Source: Opitutia bacterium (GTDB lineage: Bacteria; Verrucomicrobiota; Verrucomicrobiia; Opitutales; Opitutaceae). Taken from it: a stretch of DNA of 64,000 nt. The notes under the pieces were generated by a model. The model did not search any database, was not told where the DNA came from, and saw only the letters and a list, made by a program, of their open reading frames with translations. The stretch covers positions 1 through 64,000 of the forward strand of contig CANIJN010000001.1 of the NCBI GenBank assembly GCA_947467625.1. The letters run 5' to 3'. This document shows positions 18,802-28,818 of the stretch, piece by piece (the stretch's first letter is position 1; every line of letters starts with the position of its first letter). A program made the translations under genes and the position numbers.

Positions 18802-18840
18802 ACAAAAAACCCCTTTCTCGCTGTGAGATAAGGGGTTTTA
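18802..18840 (-). terminator. Intrinsic terminator downstream of tRNA-Arg(ACG)
   Basis: Hairpin with outer stem AAACCCCTT / AAGGGGTTT and inner CTC/GAG pairs. On the minus strand it is followed by TTTTTTG. It begins three bases after the tRNA 3' end, as expected for a monocistronic tRNA gene. The opposite strand also has a T-rich flank, so it may also end the convergent S9 peptidase transcript. Confidence 0.88.
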
Positions 18841-18842
18841 GC

Positions 18843-18919
18843 TGGTGCGGCCATAGGGAGTCGAACCCCAAACCTCCAGATTCGTAGTCTGGCGCTCTAT
18901 CCAGTTGAGCTATGGCCGC
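18843..18919 (-). tRNA. tRNA-Arg (anticodon ACG)
   Basis: 77-nt cloverleaf on the minus strand: acceptor GCGGCCA paired with TGGCCGC, D-arm GCTCAACTGGATAGAGC, anticodon loop CTACGAA (anticodon ACG, normally edited to ICG to read CGU/CGC/CGA), T-arm GGGGTTCGACTCCC. The CCA end is encoded. Followed by a terminator. Confidence 0.97.
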
Positions 18920-19047
18920 GTAGCAGAGCGCGGAAAGAAGCAAACTTTCGTCTCCTAGTGCAAGCGATAATTTCACTGCGCTACTCGGGAGTTCTTGACG
19001 GCGGCGCACCTGACCGAAAACCAGCCACCGCATTCACCGTCTTCAAC

Positions 19048-20421
19048 TCACTTGCCGATACCGTGGACCCGAAATCCCAGTTCACGCAATTTCTCCAAAT
19101 CGAGAATATTACGCCCATCGAAAATAAAGGCCGGCTTGTTCATCGCCGCGAAGATCTTCGCGTAATCGAGGCACTTGAATTCATCCCATTCGGTGAGCAC
19201 CGCGACTGCATGAGCACCCTCGGCGGCCGCGTAAGCGCTGGACGCCACGGTCAACCGGGAATCGGCACCAGCCATTGCCTCGCCCGCCCCGACGATCACG
19301 TCCCGCTTGATTTCATCCGCCGGCACTTTCGGGTCAAAAACCACGACCCGCGCCTGCTCCGCAAGCAAGTCGCGGCACACGGCGATTGCCGCCGATTCGC
19401 GAGTGTCATTCGTGTCTTTTTTGAAAGCGAAACCTAGCACGGCAATTTTCTTATCGGCGACCGAATTGAAGAGCGACCGCACGATCTTCCCTCCGAAGCG
19501 ATGCTTCTGCCAATCGTTTATCTTCACGACACTCTCCCAATAAGACGCCACTTCGGGTAGAGCGAAACTTTCGCACAAGTAGACCAGATTCAAAATGTCC
19601 TTCTGAAAGCACGAGCCGCCGAAGCCCACCGATGCCTTGAGAAACTTCGGCCCGATGCGCGAGTCCTTGCCAATGGCATTCGCGACCTCGTCCACGTCTG
19701 CCCCTGTAGCCTCACATAATGCCGAGATCGAATTGATCGACGAGATGCGCTGGGCGAGGAACGCATTTGCAACGAGCTTGGAGAGTTCACTCGACCACAG
19801 GTTGGTCGTGATGATCCGGTCCCGCGGAACCCAGTGGGCGTAGACATCCACCAGCGTTTTCACCGCCGCCTCGCCGCCGGGTGTTCGCTCGCCACCGATC
19901 AGCACACGGTCCGGCATCTGCAAATCCGCGATCGCCGTGCCTTCGGCGAGAAACTCCGGGTTCGACAAGACCTCAAACGTGAAGCCACGGGAATTCGCCG
20001 CCAGAATGTCTTTAATCGTTTCGGCGGTCTTCACTGGAATCGTGGATTTCTCGACGATGATCTTGGGTCCGTTGGCCTGTTCGGCGATCGTCCGCGCGAC
20101 CGACTCGATAAACCGAAGGTCCGCCGCGCGACCCGCCCCGACGCCGTAGGTCTTCGTCGGCGTGTTCACAGCCACAAAAATAATATCCGCAGCCCGAATA
20201 GCCTCGTGGACCTCGGTCGTAAAATGAAGGTTCCTGCCGCGTGTCTTCCGGACGACCTCATCGAGGCCGGGCTCGTAAATAGGCAGCGTGTCCGAATTCC
20301 ACGCGGCGATACGGGCGGGATTCATATCGACCACCCGCACTTCAATTTCCGGTGCCTTGAGGGCGATCATCGCCATCGTCGGACCGCCCACGTAACCAGC
20401 GCCAATACAACAAATTTTCAT
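19048..20421 (-). CDS. ugd: UDP-glucose 6-dehydrogenase, eukaryote-type
   Basis: Oxidises UDP-glucose to UDP-glucuronate with two NAD+, feeding capsule, LPS or exopolysaccharide synthesis. Rossmann start [41 protein letters not shown], and catalytic Cys in [19 protein letters not shown], then [15 protein letters not shown]. The sequence follows the animal/plant UGDH form rather than the shorter typical bacterial Ugd. Long blocks such as [19 protein letters not shown] match, from memory, the human enzyme exactly. 457 aa. Start at the ATG at 20421; the extra 35 upstream codons lie in the ftsH terminator region. Confidence 0.95.
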   Translation of the reverse strand: MKICCIGAGYVGGPTMAMIALKAPEIEVRVVDMNPARIAAWNSDTLPIYEPGLDEVVRKTRGRNLHFTTEVHEAIRAADIIFVAVNTPTKTYGVGAGRAADLRFIESVARTIAEQANGPKIIVEKSTIPVKTAETIKDILAANSRGFTFEVLSNPEFLAEGTAIADLQMPDRVLIGGERTPGGEAAVKTLVDVYAHWVPRDRIITTNLWSSELSKLVANAFLAQRISSINSISALCEATGADVDEVANAIGKDSRIGPKFLKASVGFGGSCFQKDILNLVYLCESFALPEVASYWESVVKINDWQKHRFGGKIVRSLFNSVADKKIAVLGFAFKKDTNDTRESAAIAVCRDLLAEQARVVVFDPKVPADEIKRDVIVGAGEAMAGADSRLTVASSAYAAAEGAHAVAVLTEWDEFKCLDYAKIFAAMNKPAFIFDGRNILDLEKLRELGFRVHGIGK

Positions 20422-20469
20422 ACGAATAAATAAGACACCTTTGGGCACGCCCACCGTGAAACCAAGGCA

Positions 20470-20497
20470 GAAAAAAGGGCCGGCCCTCGCCGGCCCA
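20470..20497 (-). terminator. Intrinsic terminator of ftsH
   Basis: Perfect 8-bp stem GGGCCGGC / GCCGGCCC with a four-base loop. It has TTTTTT after it on the minus strand and an A-run of seven on the other flank. It sits 43 bases past the ftsH stop and just before the ugd start, so ugd must have its own promoter in the short remaining gap. Confidence 0.88.
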
Positions 20498-20539
20498 AAA
20501 AAACCAAACTCTTTGAATCGATTCACTCCCCCCTAAATA

Positions 20540-22561
20540 TCAGGCAGGATGTGGCGTCGGTGTTGGATGACCGCCGATATCTCCGGAACTGGCCGCCTTA
20601 TCCACGACCTTTTTTTCCGTCGTCGTTTCCTGCAGTTTTGGCGGCAACGGCATGGAGATGGGCGAACGAATCTCGCCGTGCTCAAGGATTTCCAGCACAT
20701 GGCGTCCCTCGATCGTTTCGTGCTCGAGGAGAGCCTCTGCGATCTTGTCGAGCGCCGGACGATGCGAAAGGATAATTTCCTTCGAGCGCCGATACTGCTC
20801 GTCCACGATCCGCGACACTTCTGCGTCGATTTTCCGTGCCGTTTCTTCTGAGTAGGGTTGGCTGCGCGTAATTTCACGGCCGAGGAAAACGGTATCATTA
20901 CTCTCGCCAAATGCGATCATGCCCAAGGGGCTCATGCCCCAGTCACACACCATGTGGCGGGCAATCTTGGTCACCATCAAGATGTCACCCGAGGCACCAT
21001 TGGAAATGTCATTCAAGACGACTTCCTCGGCGATGCGGCCGCCACAGCCCGTCGCTATGCGGATTTCGAGTTTTTTCTTCTCTTGGGTCAGCACATCTTT
21101 TTTGGGAATAAACATGGTGCTCCCGAGACTGCGCCCCCGCGGGATAATCGTGACCTTGTGAACCGGCATATGGCCGTCGTCCAACACCGCTTGCACCAAC
21201 GCGTGCCCAGCTTCGTGGTAAGCCGTGAGCTTCTTTTCGTCATCATCCATCAACCGGCGCCGCTCCCGTCCGAATTGTACTTTTTCACGGGCGTCCTCGA
21301 CGTCGATCATCTCAACCTTTTTCTTACCACGACGCGCGGCCAGCAGGGCCGATTCGTTCAGGAGGTTGGCCAATTCCGCACCCGAAAGTCCCGGCGTACC
21401 CCGAGCGATCACGGCCAACTCCACTGTGTCTGCAAGACTGATACGCTTCGCATGCACTCGCAGGATCTGCTCGCGACCATTAAGATCAGGCAGGTCGACG
21501 TAGATCTGACGATCAAAGCGTCCCGGCCGCAGCAGAGCACTGTCGAGCACGTCAGGCCGGTTGGTCGCGGCAATAATAATCACGCCTTCATTGGTGTCGA
21601 ATCCGTCCATCTCGACGAGGAGTGAGTTCAACGTCTGCTCACGTTCGTCATTGCCTCCCCCGACCCCGGCTCCGCGTTGACGCCCCACGGCATCAATTTC
21701 GTCGATGAAAATCAGGCATGGCGCACTCTTACGGCCCTGTTCGAACATGTCGCGAACCCGGCTCGCGCCCACACCTACAAACATCTCCACAAAATCCGAT
21801 CCGGAGATACTGAAAAATGGCACGTCGGCCTCACCGGCGACAGCCTTGGCCAACAGGGTCTTACCCGTGCCGGGTGGGCCGACCATCAGAATTCCCTTGG
21901 GAATCTTCCCACCCATTTTGGTAAACTTCTTGGGATCTTTTAGAAACTCCACGACCTCGGAGACCTCTTCCTTGGCCTCATCGCAACCGGCGACCTCGGC
22001 AAACGTGATCTTGTCACGGTCCCGCGTAAGCAATTTGGCGCGACTCTTGCCAAAACTCATGGCACCGCGACCCGCCTGCTTGAGCTGCCTCACAAATAGA
22101 AAGTACAGCAGTCCGATGATGATCAAAAACGGGATCACTTGAGCGACGATCGAGGCCAGGACCGTCGTGGTGGGCTGCTCACTGAACAGCTTCGATTTTT
22201 GCAACCGCTCCATGCTCGAGTCGGTTACCCGTCCCGCCGCGCGAAACGGCTTGAATGCGCTGTTCACATCTTTGCGGCTCTCGCCCGTGATCATGTGCCA
22301 ATCACGTCCACCGCTCGGGTCGGGACGGATCACGGCTGCCTTTCGAGGATCCTCGTTGTAGATGTTTTTCTCCTCTGCCCGCTCGACCACGTCTTGAATG
22401 GTCAACGTTTCCGGGGCGGTATTGAGGTTCGGTGACCACATCAACAACCCCACCACGGCACCGACCAACACCAGCCAGAAGATGAGCATCTTCGGCTGAA
22501 AGCGATCCGGTGGGACATTTTTGAGGGCGCGACGGGACTTTTTATTTTCAGGTTCGGACAT
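20540..22561 (-). CDS. ftsH: ATP-dependent zinc metalloprotease FtsH
   Basis: Membrane-anchored AAA+ protease that degrades unassembled membrane proteins and short-lived regulators. Transmembrane helix at 25-42, periplasmic segment, second helix at about 136-157. AAA domain with GPPGTGKT (228-235), Walker [15 protein letters not shown], and [25 protein letters not shown]41 protease site HEAGH with the third zinc ligand in the downstream ISNGASGDI segment. 673 aa, slightly long because of a cytosolic N-terminal extension (~22 residues) and a Pro/His-rich tail. Lies after tilS, the common tilS-ftsH order. Confidence 0.97.
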   Translation of the reverse strand: MSEPENKKSRRALKNVPPDRFQPKMLIFWLVLVGAVVGLLMWSPNLNTAPETLTIQDVVERAEEKNIYNEDPRKAAVIRPDPSGGRDWHMITGESRKDVNSAFKPFRAAGRVTDSSMERLQKSKLFSEQPTTTVLASIVAQVIPFLIIIGLLYFLFVRQLKQAGRGAMSFGKSRAKLLTRDRDKITFAEVAGCDEAKEEVSEVVEFLKDPKKFTKMGGKIPKGILMVGPPGTGKTLLAKAVAGEADVPFFSISGSDFVEMFVGVGASRVRDMFEQGRKSAPCLIFIDEIDAVGRQRGAGVGGGNDEREQTLNSLLVEMDGFDTNEGVIIIAATNRPDVLDSALLRPGRFDRQIYVDLPDLNGREQILRVHAKRISLADTVELAVIARGTPGLSGAELANLLNESALLAARRGKKKVEMIDVEDAREKVQFGRERRRLMDDDEKKLTAYHEAGHALVQAVLDDGHMPVHKVTIIPRGRSLGSTMFIPKKDVLTQEKKKLEIRIATGCGGRIAEEVVLNDISNGASGDILMVTKIARHMVCDWGMSPLGMIAFGESNDTVFLGREITRSQPYSEETARKIDAEVSRIVDEQYRRSKEIILSHRPALDKIAEALLEHETIEGRHVLEILEHGEIRSPISMPLPPKLQETTTEKKVVDKAASSGDIGGHPTPTPHPA

Positions 22562-22609
22562 TTCCTTGAGTGGAGTGAGGTCGGAACGTGGATGTTCCCT
22601 GTTGAGAAG

Positions 22610-23647
22610 TCAATTGGCACGCCGTCGGAAACTACGGGGCTTTGTGCCGATGGATTCGAATCTAAGAATCTTTCCGCGAATCACCGCGAAACCCTCGCGG
22701 CCGAGACTGTGACGCGTGTCATTGCCCCGCTCCACCGCCGCCAACAACGACTCGAATCCTTGGCGGGAAAGGGCCCCTGCTTTAGGCTGGATGAGCAGCC
22801 AACGATGGAGAGCACGCCGCACCAGTGCCCGTGGCTTACCGACGAGCTTGCTCAATCCGAGAGCCCTGTCCGCCCGCAAGATCCGCAATCCCGTGAGCCA
22901 GCTCTCCAAGGCCACATCGTCCTCCTCCAAGAGCTCCCTGGCATGCGCCGCCCCGCCCAGGGCGTCCCGGTTGGCCGCGGCGGCCCATGCCGGCAGCACA
23001 TCCCGGCGTACTCGGTTACGAAAAAAATTTGCTCGCGCGTTGCTCGCATCCTCTCGCCACGGAGTCTTCCCTGCCTGCAACGCCGCCACGATTTCGGACT
23101 TCTTCAGCGTGAGTAACGGACGCAGATGCACGCGACCGCGCGTCATTGCATGCACCGGCCGAGGCGCGGCCAGCCCCGCCGTACCGCTCCCGCGCGCCAG
23201 TCTCATCAGCATCGTCTCTGCGATATCGTCCTGCTGGTGGCCCAACCAAAGCGCCCGGCCCGCACCATCCAAAAACGCCATCCGGGCGGCCCGCGCCTCC
23301 GCTTCACTCGCATCCGGCTGCGCCTCCGTCCACGCTCCGACTACACACTCCACTCCCAGCGCCGCGCAAACGTCTCGGCAAAAACCCTCATCCGCCCGGG
23401 AATACCGCCCGCGCAGCCGGTGGTTGAAGTGCAGCGCGCGCAAACGCGCCCGACGCTCGGGCCAATGGGCCCACAGCAATAACAACAATGCCAGCGAGTC
23501 CGCCCCACCGGAAAAGGCCACCGCCCATACCGCCCGGAGAGACGACTGCTCGGCCCATACCAAAACGCCGGGGTGCAGCCGCGCCCGCGGAAAAACCACC
23601 GCCAGCTCCGCCGCGCGTTCCCGCCAATAGCTCGCGCGACGTTTCAT
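22610..23647 (-). CDS. tilS: tRNA(Ile)-lysidine synthase
   Basis: Modifies C34 of the CAU-anticodon tRNA-Ile to lysidine with ATP and lysine, changing its codon from AUG to AUA. PP-loop motif AFSGGADSLALL near residue 45, HFNHRLRG and GHQQDDIAETMLMRLARGSG are diagnostic, as is RPLLTLKKSEI. The C-terminal domain is short and weakly conserved; 345 aa fits the shorter TilS class. Followed after a 48-base gap by ftsH. Very GC-rich with many Arg/Ala codons. Confidence 0.93.
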   Translation of the reverse strand: MKRRASYWRERAAELAVVFPRARLHPGVLVWAEQSSLRAVWAVAFSGGADSLALLLLLWAHWPERRARLRALHFNHRLRGRYSRADEGFCRDVCAALGVECVVGAWTEAQPDASEAEARAARMAFLDGAGRALWLGHQQDDIAETMLMRLARGSGTAGLAAPRPVHAMTRGRVHLRPLLTLKKSEIVAALQAGKTPWREDASNARANFFRNRVRRDVLPAWAAAANRDALGGAAHARELLEEDDVALESWLTGLRILRADRALGLSKLVGKPRALVRRALHRWLLIQPKAGALSRQGFESLLAAVERGNDTRHSLGREGFAVIRGKILRFESIGTKPRSFRRRAN

Positions 23648-23695
23648 CGTTCTCTCGGTCCGGAGCGGCTAGGGCTTAGCCAAGCCAACGCTACC

Positions 23696-24967
23696 TCAGG
23701 TAAAGCTCAAATACTCCTTGCCGAAATACGGCACCAAGGGAGCGGGGACTTTCACGCGACCGTCAGCTTGAAGATTATTTTCCAAAAGTGCCGCGAGCAC
23801 GCGGGGCACCGCGAGGCCCGAACCGTTGATCGTGTGCACCAGTTCTGGTTTCCCACTTTCTTTCGAACGAAAACGAATCTGCGCTCGGCGCGCTTGAAAC
23901 GCCTCAAAGTTTGAGCAACTCGACACTTCCAGCCAACGCTTCTGCCCGGCCGACCAGACTTCGAGATCGTATTTTTTCGACTGAGAAAAGCCCAGATCCC
24001 CGCCGCACATCAGCAAGACCCGATACGGGAGGCCGAGTTTTTGCAGCAACCGCTCCGCGTCCAAGCGGAGTTTATCGAGTTCGTCGTAGCTCGTGCTCGG
24101 ATGCACCCATTTCAGAAGCTCCACTTTGTCGAACTGATGCAGTCGGTTGAGCCCGCGAACATCCTTGCCGTAGCTCCCCGCCTCGCGGCGAAAGCAGGGC
24201 GTGTAGGCGCAGCGATAGATCGGTAGCGCGCTCTCTTCGACGATTTCATCGCGAAAGAAATTCGTCAACGGCACCTCCGCGGTCGGCACCGCATAAAGAT
24301 GATCCGGCGTGGTCTCATACATCTGCCCTTCTTTGTCCGGCAGTTGTCCCGTCGCCGTCGCACTCGCCGCATTCACAAAAATCGGCGGATTCACCTCGGT
24401 GTAACCGGCCTTCACATCTTCATCCAAAAAGAAGTGCAGCAGCGCGCGCACGATACGCGCACCGTCGCCGATATAAAACGGAAAGCCTGCCCCCGTCACC
24501 TTCGCCCCTCGCGCAAAATCGAAGAGCTTTTCGAAGCCCGGGATCTCCCAGTGCGGCAACGCACTCGCCGACACCGCGGTCACGTCGCCATTCGTCGCGT
24601 AAACCACATTCTCCTCCGGCGTGCGCCCCGCCGGCACGCTAGCGTGGGGAAGATTAGGGATCGAGAGCATCGCCTGTTTGAATTTCTCCTCGGTCTCCTT
24701 GAGCACCGCCTCGCGATCTTTCACCTCCGCCGACACCGCCTTCATCTCGGTGACTTTACCGATAAACTCCGGCGACCCCTTCGGCAGCGCCGCCATCGCC
24801 GTATTGGCGCTCTTTTGCTTCGCCCGCAACGCCTCCACATCGTGCAACTGCGCACGCCACGCCGCATCGATCACGAGCACGGCATCGAGGTCGACCTCGA
24901 GGTGTTTCTTAGCAATTGCCGCGCGCACTACGTCGGGCGTTTCACGAATCAGTTTGGGATCAAGCAT
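23696..24967 (-). CDS. serS: Serine--tRNA ligase
   Basis: Class II aminoacyl-tRNA synthetase charging tRNA-Ser. N-terminal coiled-coil arm (residues ~30-100, rich in Ala/Lys/Glu heptads) from MLDPKLIRETPDVVRAAIAKK. Motif 2 is FRREAGSYGKDVRGLNRLHQF; motif 3 is GSGLAVPRVLAALLENN. TAEVPLTNFFRDEI is also characteristic. 423 aa, normal length. Located between tilS (downstream) and a glycosyltransferase; no overlap with either. Confidence 0.97.
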   Translation of the reverse strand: MLDPKLIRETPDVVRAAIAKKHLEVDLDAVLVIDAAWRAQLHDVEALRAKQKSANTAMAALPKGSPEFIGKVTEMKAVSAEVKDREAVLKETEEKFKQAMLSIPNLPHASVPAGRTPEENVVYATNGDVTAVSASALPHWEIPGFEKLFDFARGAKVTGAGFPFYIGDGARIVRALLHFFLDEDVKAGYTEVNPPIFVNAASATATGQLPDKEGQMYETTPDHLYAVPTAEVPLTNFFRDEIVEESALPIYRCAYTPCFRREAGSYGKDVRGLNRLHQFDKVELLKWVHPSTSYDELDKLRLDAERLLQKLGLPYRVLLMCGGDLGFSQSKKYDLEVWSAGQKRWLEVSSCSNFEAFQARRAQIRFRSKESGKPELVHTINGSGLAVPRVLAALLENNLQADGRVKVPAPLVPYFGKEYLSFT

Positions 24968-25008
24968 GGAAAAAATTAAATGAATTAACCGCCAATGGAC
25001 CAGTCCGC

Positions 25009-25965
25009 TTATTTGAATCGGGCCCGGGCTTTGACGAATCGCGCGTAAACATCCTTCGCCGTCAAAAGCTTCAAATCCCCGACGGGAGCCTGCACCACCA
25101 CATGCGTGGGCGCAGTCAGCGGATACGGTCCAAACAACCGCGGATCCGTCGGCCCGAAAACTCCCACCACGCGCACACCTAACGCCGCCGCCAAGTGCAT
25201 CGGTCCGCTGTCGTTGGAAATCACCCAGTCCGCCCGCTTAATCAACGCCGGCAGTGACACGAGACTGGTGTTGCCCGTCAGGTTAACGAATTGCTCCGCC
25301 GTATACGCTCCGCGGTCATGCACGTAATTGCTCCCGGCCCAGACGACCTTTCGGGTCTTGTCTTCGCGGAGAATCATTTCGGTGAGCTGTTTGAACCCAC
25401 TCCAACATTTTTCAGCCCGCCGACTGTCGGGAAACATCACGATGGGCTTGGACCCGCCGCGCCCAGCCGCGAAACGTAAATTCAGGCTGTCCACTTCGCG
25501 GAACTTTAACGTTCCCCTCAGCTCCGGTTTCGCTCCCAGCACGGGACAAAATTGCAGGAGAATATCGATGGCGTGGCTCCGTTTTCCGTCTGGAGGCAAC
25601 GCGACTTGCTCATCGTAAAACATCCCCGAGCACTCGCGAGCATCGCCGCGGCCCACTTTTTTCGTGGCGAAGGCGCGCGACGTCATCAGCCCCGTGCGTA
25701 GTAGACCCTGCATATCAAACACGAAATCGAATTTAGTTTTCCGAATCTCCTTCGTCAGCTTCAGAAAACCCTTCGCCCCACCCGCACGCTCAAAAACATA
25801 AACCTGATCAACCGCCTCACAGGCGCGCACGATCGGGGCGAACATCTCTCGCACCACCCACGAAATACGCAGACCCGCACATTGCGCCTTGAGCGAGGTC
25901 GCTACCTGCAAAGCATGCACGATGTCGCCGAGCGACGAGGGCTTGATGATGAGAATTTCGGTCAT
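25009..25965 (-). CDS. Glycosyltransferase family 9 (heptosyltransferase-like)
   Basis: 318-aa GT-B glycosyltransferase of the lipopolysaccharide heptosyltransferase family. N-terminal ILIIKPSSLGDIVHALQVATSLK is the classic acceptor-domain start. The C-terminal nucleotide-sugar site is visible in ISNDSGPMHLAAALGVRVVGVFGPTDPRLFGPY. Probably adds a heptose or similar sugar to LPS core at the inner face of the cytoplasmic membrane. I start at the ATG at 25965, which puts MTEILIIKPSSLGD first. Sugar specificity is not deducible. Confidence 0.9.
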   Translation of the reverse strand: MTEILIIKPSSLGDIVHALQVATSLKAQCAGLRISWVVREMFAPIVRACEAVDQVYVFERAGGAKGFLKLTKEIRKTKFDFVFDMQGLLRTGLMTSRAFATKKVGRGDARECSGMFYDEQVALPPDGKRSHAIDILLQFCPVLGAKPELRGTLKFREVDSLNLRFAAGRGGSKPIVMFPDSRRAEKCWSGFKQLTEMILREDKTRKVVWAGSNYVHDRGAYTAEQFVNLTGNTSLVSLPALIKRADWVISNDSGPMHLAAALGVRVVGVFGPTDPRLFGPYPLTAPTHVVVQAPVGDLKLLTAKDVYARFVKARARFK

Positions 25966-26013
25966 GGATACTTCGGAGGCTAGGGCAGAATCTGCATTTA
26001 ACCGCGCGAACAT

Positions 26014-26322
26014 TACGTTTCATGGTTTTTCCCGGCGGAAATCAAACGCCAAATCCCGGTCGATCGTTCGCGTGCTGCTTTTTTCACTGAAACTCCTCGG
26101 CTGGCTCCTCGCCCACACGCCCGAACCGCGCTCGCTCGTCACCCCCTCACCTCGGCCTCAGCCGCTGGCGCGAACAGCTCCTCTCCGCCCACGACAAGCT
26201 CTGCTCTTTCTGGCTTTGGCCCACGACCGCTCGGCCTACTCCGCAGAGTGCAAAAACTACACCGAACCCTACGACGGCTCCCGTCGATCCCGACGCTCGC
26301 GTCCAACACCCGCAGTCACCGC
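26014..26322 (+). other. Gene-free stretch; possible acyltransferase leader remnant
   Basis: Between the GT9 start and the end of the DUF1080 gene there is no intact gene. On the plus strand 26073-26140 reads VRVLLFSLKLLGWLLAHTPE, which looks like the amphipathic/membrane start of a LpxL/HtrB-type lipid A acyltransferase, and then loses frame. This would suit the LPS neighbour, but the match is short. The rest contains the promoter region of the GT9 gene. Confidence 0.25.
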
Positions 26323-27765
26323 CTACAGATTCTTCACCTTAAAACTGCGGAACTCCACGGGATCGCTGTGCCCCGCGAAGCCGATGTGGCCTTTCGTGTG
26401 GTCCAGCCCTTTCGGCGGGGTCTTGATCTGACTGCGGTCAAAGGTCGAAATATCCACGTCGAGAATCTTGGTGCCATTGAGTGTGACCTTAATCTTCTGC
26501 CCCTGCACTTCGATCTCCTCGAAATTCCATTCGCCCACCGGGCGGAGATATCCGTGCTTCGCCCCAACACAGTGGTACAGGGAACCGTGATACTGCGTGG
26601 GCTCGAGGCCTTTCTTTCCGGCGGCGGCTTGCTTCGCGTTGTAGCCGTCGCTGTCGATCACTTGGATTTCCAGACCATCTTTCGAGGAATGTCCGCCGAG
26701 CGGCGTGCGGAGCGCGATGCCGTTGTTGCCGGCCGCGGGCAACCGGAACTCGACGCGGATAATGCCGTTTTCAAATTCATCCTTGGTCAAGAGGTCCCCG
26801 CCCTTGCCGGGCTTGCAGACGATCGCGCCGTTTTTTACTTCGTAGCTATCGACGGAACCCATCCACCCGCTCAAATCTTTGCCGTTCACCTTCTCCACAA
26901 ATCCCGCGTCCGCTCCGCGGCTGGCGAGGTCTCGGTTGGCCTCGTCGGCACCAATTTCGCGAATGAAGACATTGCGCCAACGGATTTCGCTGCCGTGGGT
27001 CTGGAGCTGAATTGGGCCCTTCGGAAACGCCGGATCGCGCATGAAACCGTTCGCCAGTTTTTGCGCTGGCTTGGCATCTTTGGCCGCGCCCGGCGCCGCG
27101 TAGGCGAGATAGCCAGCCTTTTGGTTCGCAAAGAAATTCTCCAACACCGCGTTATCCACGACCTTCTCCCCGTTGAAGATGACGGTGACGCGTTCGCCAA
27201 TCATCCGGATGTGAAACCGATTCCACTCGCCAAACGGCCGGTCCATTTTTTTCGAAGGGTCTTTGCCGGCGCTACCTTTGCTGTTGTTCCACAGTCCTCC
27301 GGAGCCCTTGTCCTGACCAAGCCCGCGCGCATCGCCCTTCGTCGTGTCCCAAATCTGCACCTGCGGGATCCCACGCAAATAGATACCGCTGTCACCGTCG
27401 GGCAGCGCTTTGTAATCCACCATCAACTCAAAGTCGCCGTAGTCTTTATCGCTAGTGAGATACAGGCCCTTGCCGTCGTTGATCAGTTCACCTTTGGCCA
27501 CGCTCCAGTGGGCGTTAACATGTTCCGGTCCCGCCTTCCCCACCGGGAGGCCACCCTCGATGGACTTGCGTTTGTAGTCGGCGAGTTGCGCCGGCGTCAT
27601 CGCCCAAAGCTCCGTGGGATTCTTGGTGCCCCAGCCATACCAGCCAGCTAGGTCCTTGCCGTTGAAGAGTGCGGAGAAACCTTTTGGCGGCGTATTCTCC
27701 GCTGCAGGAGCGACCGTTGCGAGGGCGAACAGAAATAGCAGAGTGCGAACGAGGGGGTGTTTCAT
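26323..27765 (-). CDS. Exported protein with two tandem DUF1080 (3-keto-disaccharide hydrolase) domains
   Basis: 480 aa with a signal peptide (KHPLVRTLLFLFALATVAPAAE). Two copies of the DUF1080 concanavalin-like domain are visible. The first is GFSALFNGKDLAGWYGW, about residues 28-230, with DFELMVDYKALPDGDSGIYLRG and IRWRNVFIRE. The second is NGKDLSGWMG, about 295-480, with RVEFRLPAAGNNGIALRTP and a matching strand near the C-terminus. Members of this family are associated with hydrolysis of 3-keto-glycosides. Last gene of the eight-gene operon, 84 bases after the NagB-like gene. Expected to act in the periplasm on the locus's substrate. Confidence 0.87.
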   Translation of the reverse strand: MKHPLVRTLLFLFALATVAPAAENTPPKGFSALFNGKDLAGWYGWGTKNPTELWAMTPAQLADYKRKSIEGGLPVGKAGPEHVNAHWSVAKGELINDGKGLYLTSDKDYGDFELMVDYKALPDGDSGIYLRGIPQVQIWDTTKGDARGLGQDKGSGGLWNNSKGSAGKDPSKKMDRPFGEWNRFHIRMIGERVTVIFNGEKVVDNAVLENFFANQKAGYLAYAAPGAAKDAKPAQKLANGFMRDPAFPKGPIQLQTHGSEIRWRNVFIREIGADEANRDLASRGADAGFVEKVNGKDLSGWMGSVDSYEVKNGAIVCKPGKGGDLLTKDEFENGIIRVEFRLPAAGNNGIALRTPLGGHSSKDGLEIQVIDSDGYNAKQAAAGKKGLEPTQYHGSLYHCVGAKHGYLRPVGEWNFEEIEVQGQKIKVTLNGTKILDVDISTFDRSQIKTPPKGLDHTKGHIGFAGHSDPVEFRSFKVKNL

Positions 27766-27849
27766 GGATAGGGAAGATAACCGGTTATTTTTTCTCGGAG
27801 CGGAAAGAGGGCGAAATGATTTTGGCTCTGGCAATCAGAGACCGCGGGC

Positions 27850-28779
27850 TCAGTGCATTTCCACCTGACAGGAGCCGAGGCCGCCGCGGAAGAAATTGAA
27901 CTGCACGTTGGGGTGATCGGCGAGTAGCGACATCGGCACGGCGCTGTCGGTGTAACGTTTTGAAATCATCAGGGTGGTGAGGCGTTGCCCAAATGGACTG
28001 TCATGGGCACCCGCCTGCCAGATCGAAACTTTTTCCGCCTGCCAGGTCTCGGCCGGACCGACCGTGAGTGCGCGGGTGGGCACCAGCGCAATGTTACCGC
28101 CGCCGGAGGTGCGGGCGTTTTGCGCGAGCGTGACGGGGTGGAGATCGACGACCCGCGTGCCGAGCTGGCGATACTCCGCAGGCGACGGTGGCGCATCGCG
28201 ATAGGCACCGGTGCGCCGGACGGGGTCGTTGAAGGCCCAGTGCTTGGTGTCCCCCTGCCCGCCTTGCATCACCGCACACCGCACGCCCCGCCAGCTCTCG
28301 ATATAACGCACGAGGTCGGCCTTCGGGAAATGCAGCTGGTCGTCAGGCATCGCGAGCTCCGGGCGGATGCGATTGAAACACAATTTTCGGTCCGCACGCT
28401 CGAAAGACAACGGATGCGTGATCGGCGCTTCTTTGCCGTCGAGAAACCATTCGTCCATGCCCCAGAAATGGGCGGATTTCAGCGAGAGCCCGAGTTCGTT
28501 CACGATCCGCGCAACGAGCGGGAGCTGTTCCGTGGGTCCGATCGGGCCGCAAATGCCGACTGGATTATCGGCCGTCGATTGCCGCCAGGCCGTGATGTAT
28601 TCGAGCGCTTCGGCGAGATAGAAATCTTCCAGCGTATCATAGAAAACGATCTTGAATCCGTCCCGGGAAAGTCCCGCCATCGCCGCCGGTGTAAGGCGGG
28701 CAGCTTCTTCGATCAGCGCGTCGTCGAGCGTGGTGTAGTCCCACCAATCAGGGGCAATAGTACTGAGTTTTCGGGGCAT
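27850..28779 (-). CDS. Glucosamine-6-phosphate deaminase/isomerase-like protein (NagB family)
   Basis: 309-aa Rossmann-like sugar-phosphate isomerase. Key NagB-type blocks are present in modified form: [19 protein letters not shown] in place of NMDEY, and [14 protein letters not shown], equivalent to the GxGxDGHIAFNEP active-site loop. It may deaminate or isomerise an amino-sugar phosphate or a related ketose. It is longer than NagB (~266 aa), and the exact catalytic set differs, so true GlcN6P activity is uncertain. Lies in the operon 39 bases after the nitrilase gene and upstream of the DUF1080 gene. Confidence 0.78.
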   Translation of the reverse strand: MPRKLSTIAPDWWDYTTLDDALIEEAARLTPAAMAGLSRDGFKIVFYDTLEDFYLAEALEYITAWRQSTADNPVGICGPIGPTEQLPLVARIVNELGLSLKSAHFWGMDEWFLDGKEAPITHPLSFERADRKLCFNRIRPELAMPDDQLHFPKADLVRYIESWRGVRCAVMQGGQGDTKHWAFNDPVRRTGAYRDAPPSPAEYRQLGTRVVDLHPVTLAQNARTSGGGNIALVPTRALTVGPAETWQAEKVSIWQAGAHDSPFGQRLTTLMISKRYTDSAVPMSLLADHPNVQFNFFRGGLGSCQVEMH

Positions 28780-28818
28780 GGGTGTGAGGGTGTTCTGTGA
28801 AAAAATGGGAGGTATGAA

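Noticed and set aside
26248-27651. 467-codon open frame on the plus strand
   Set aside because: Antisense to the DUF1080 protein; no recognisable domain.
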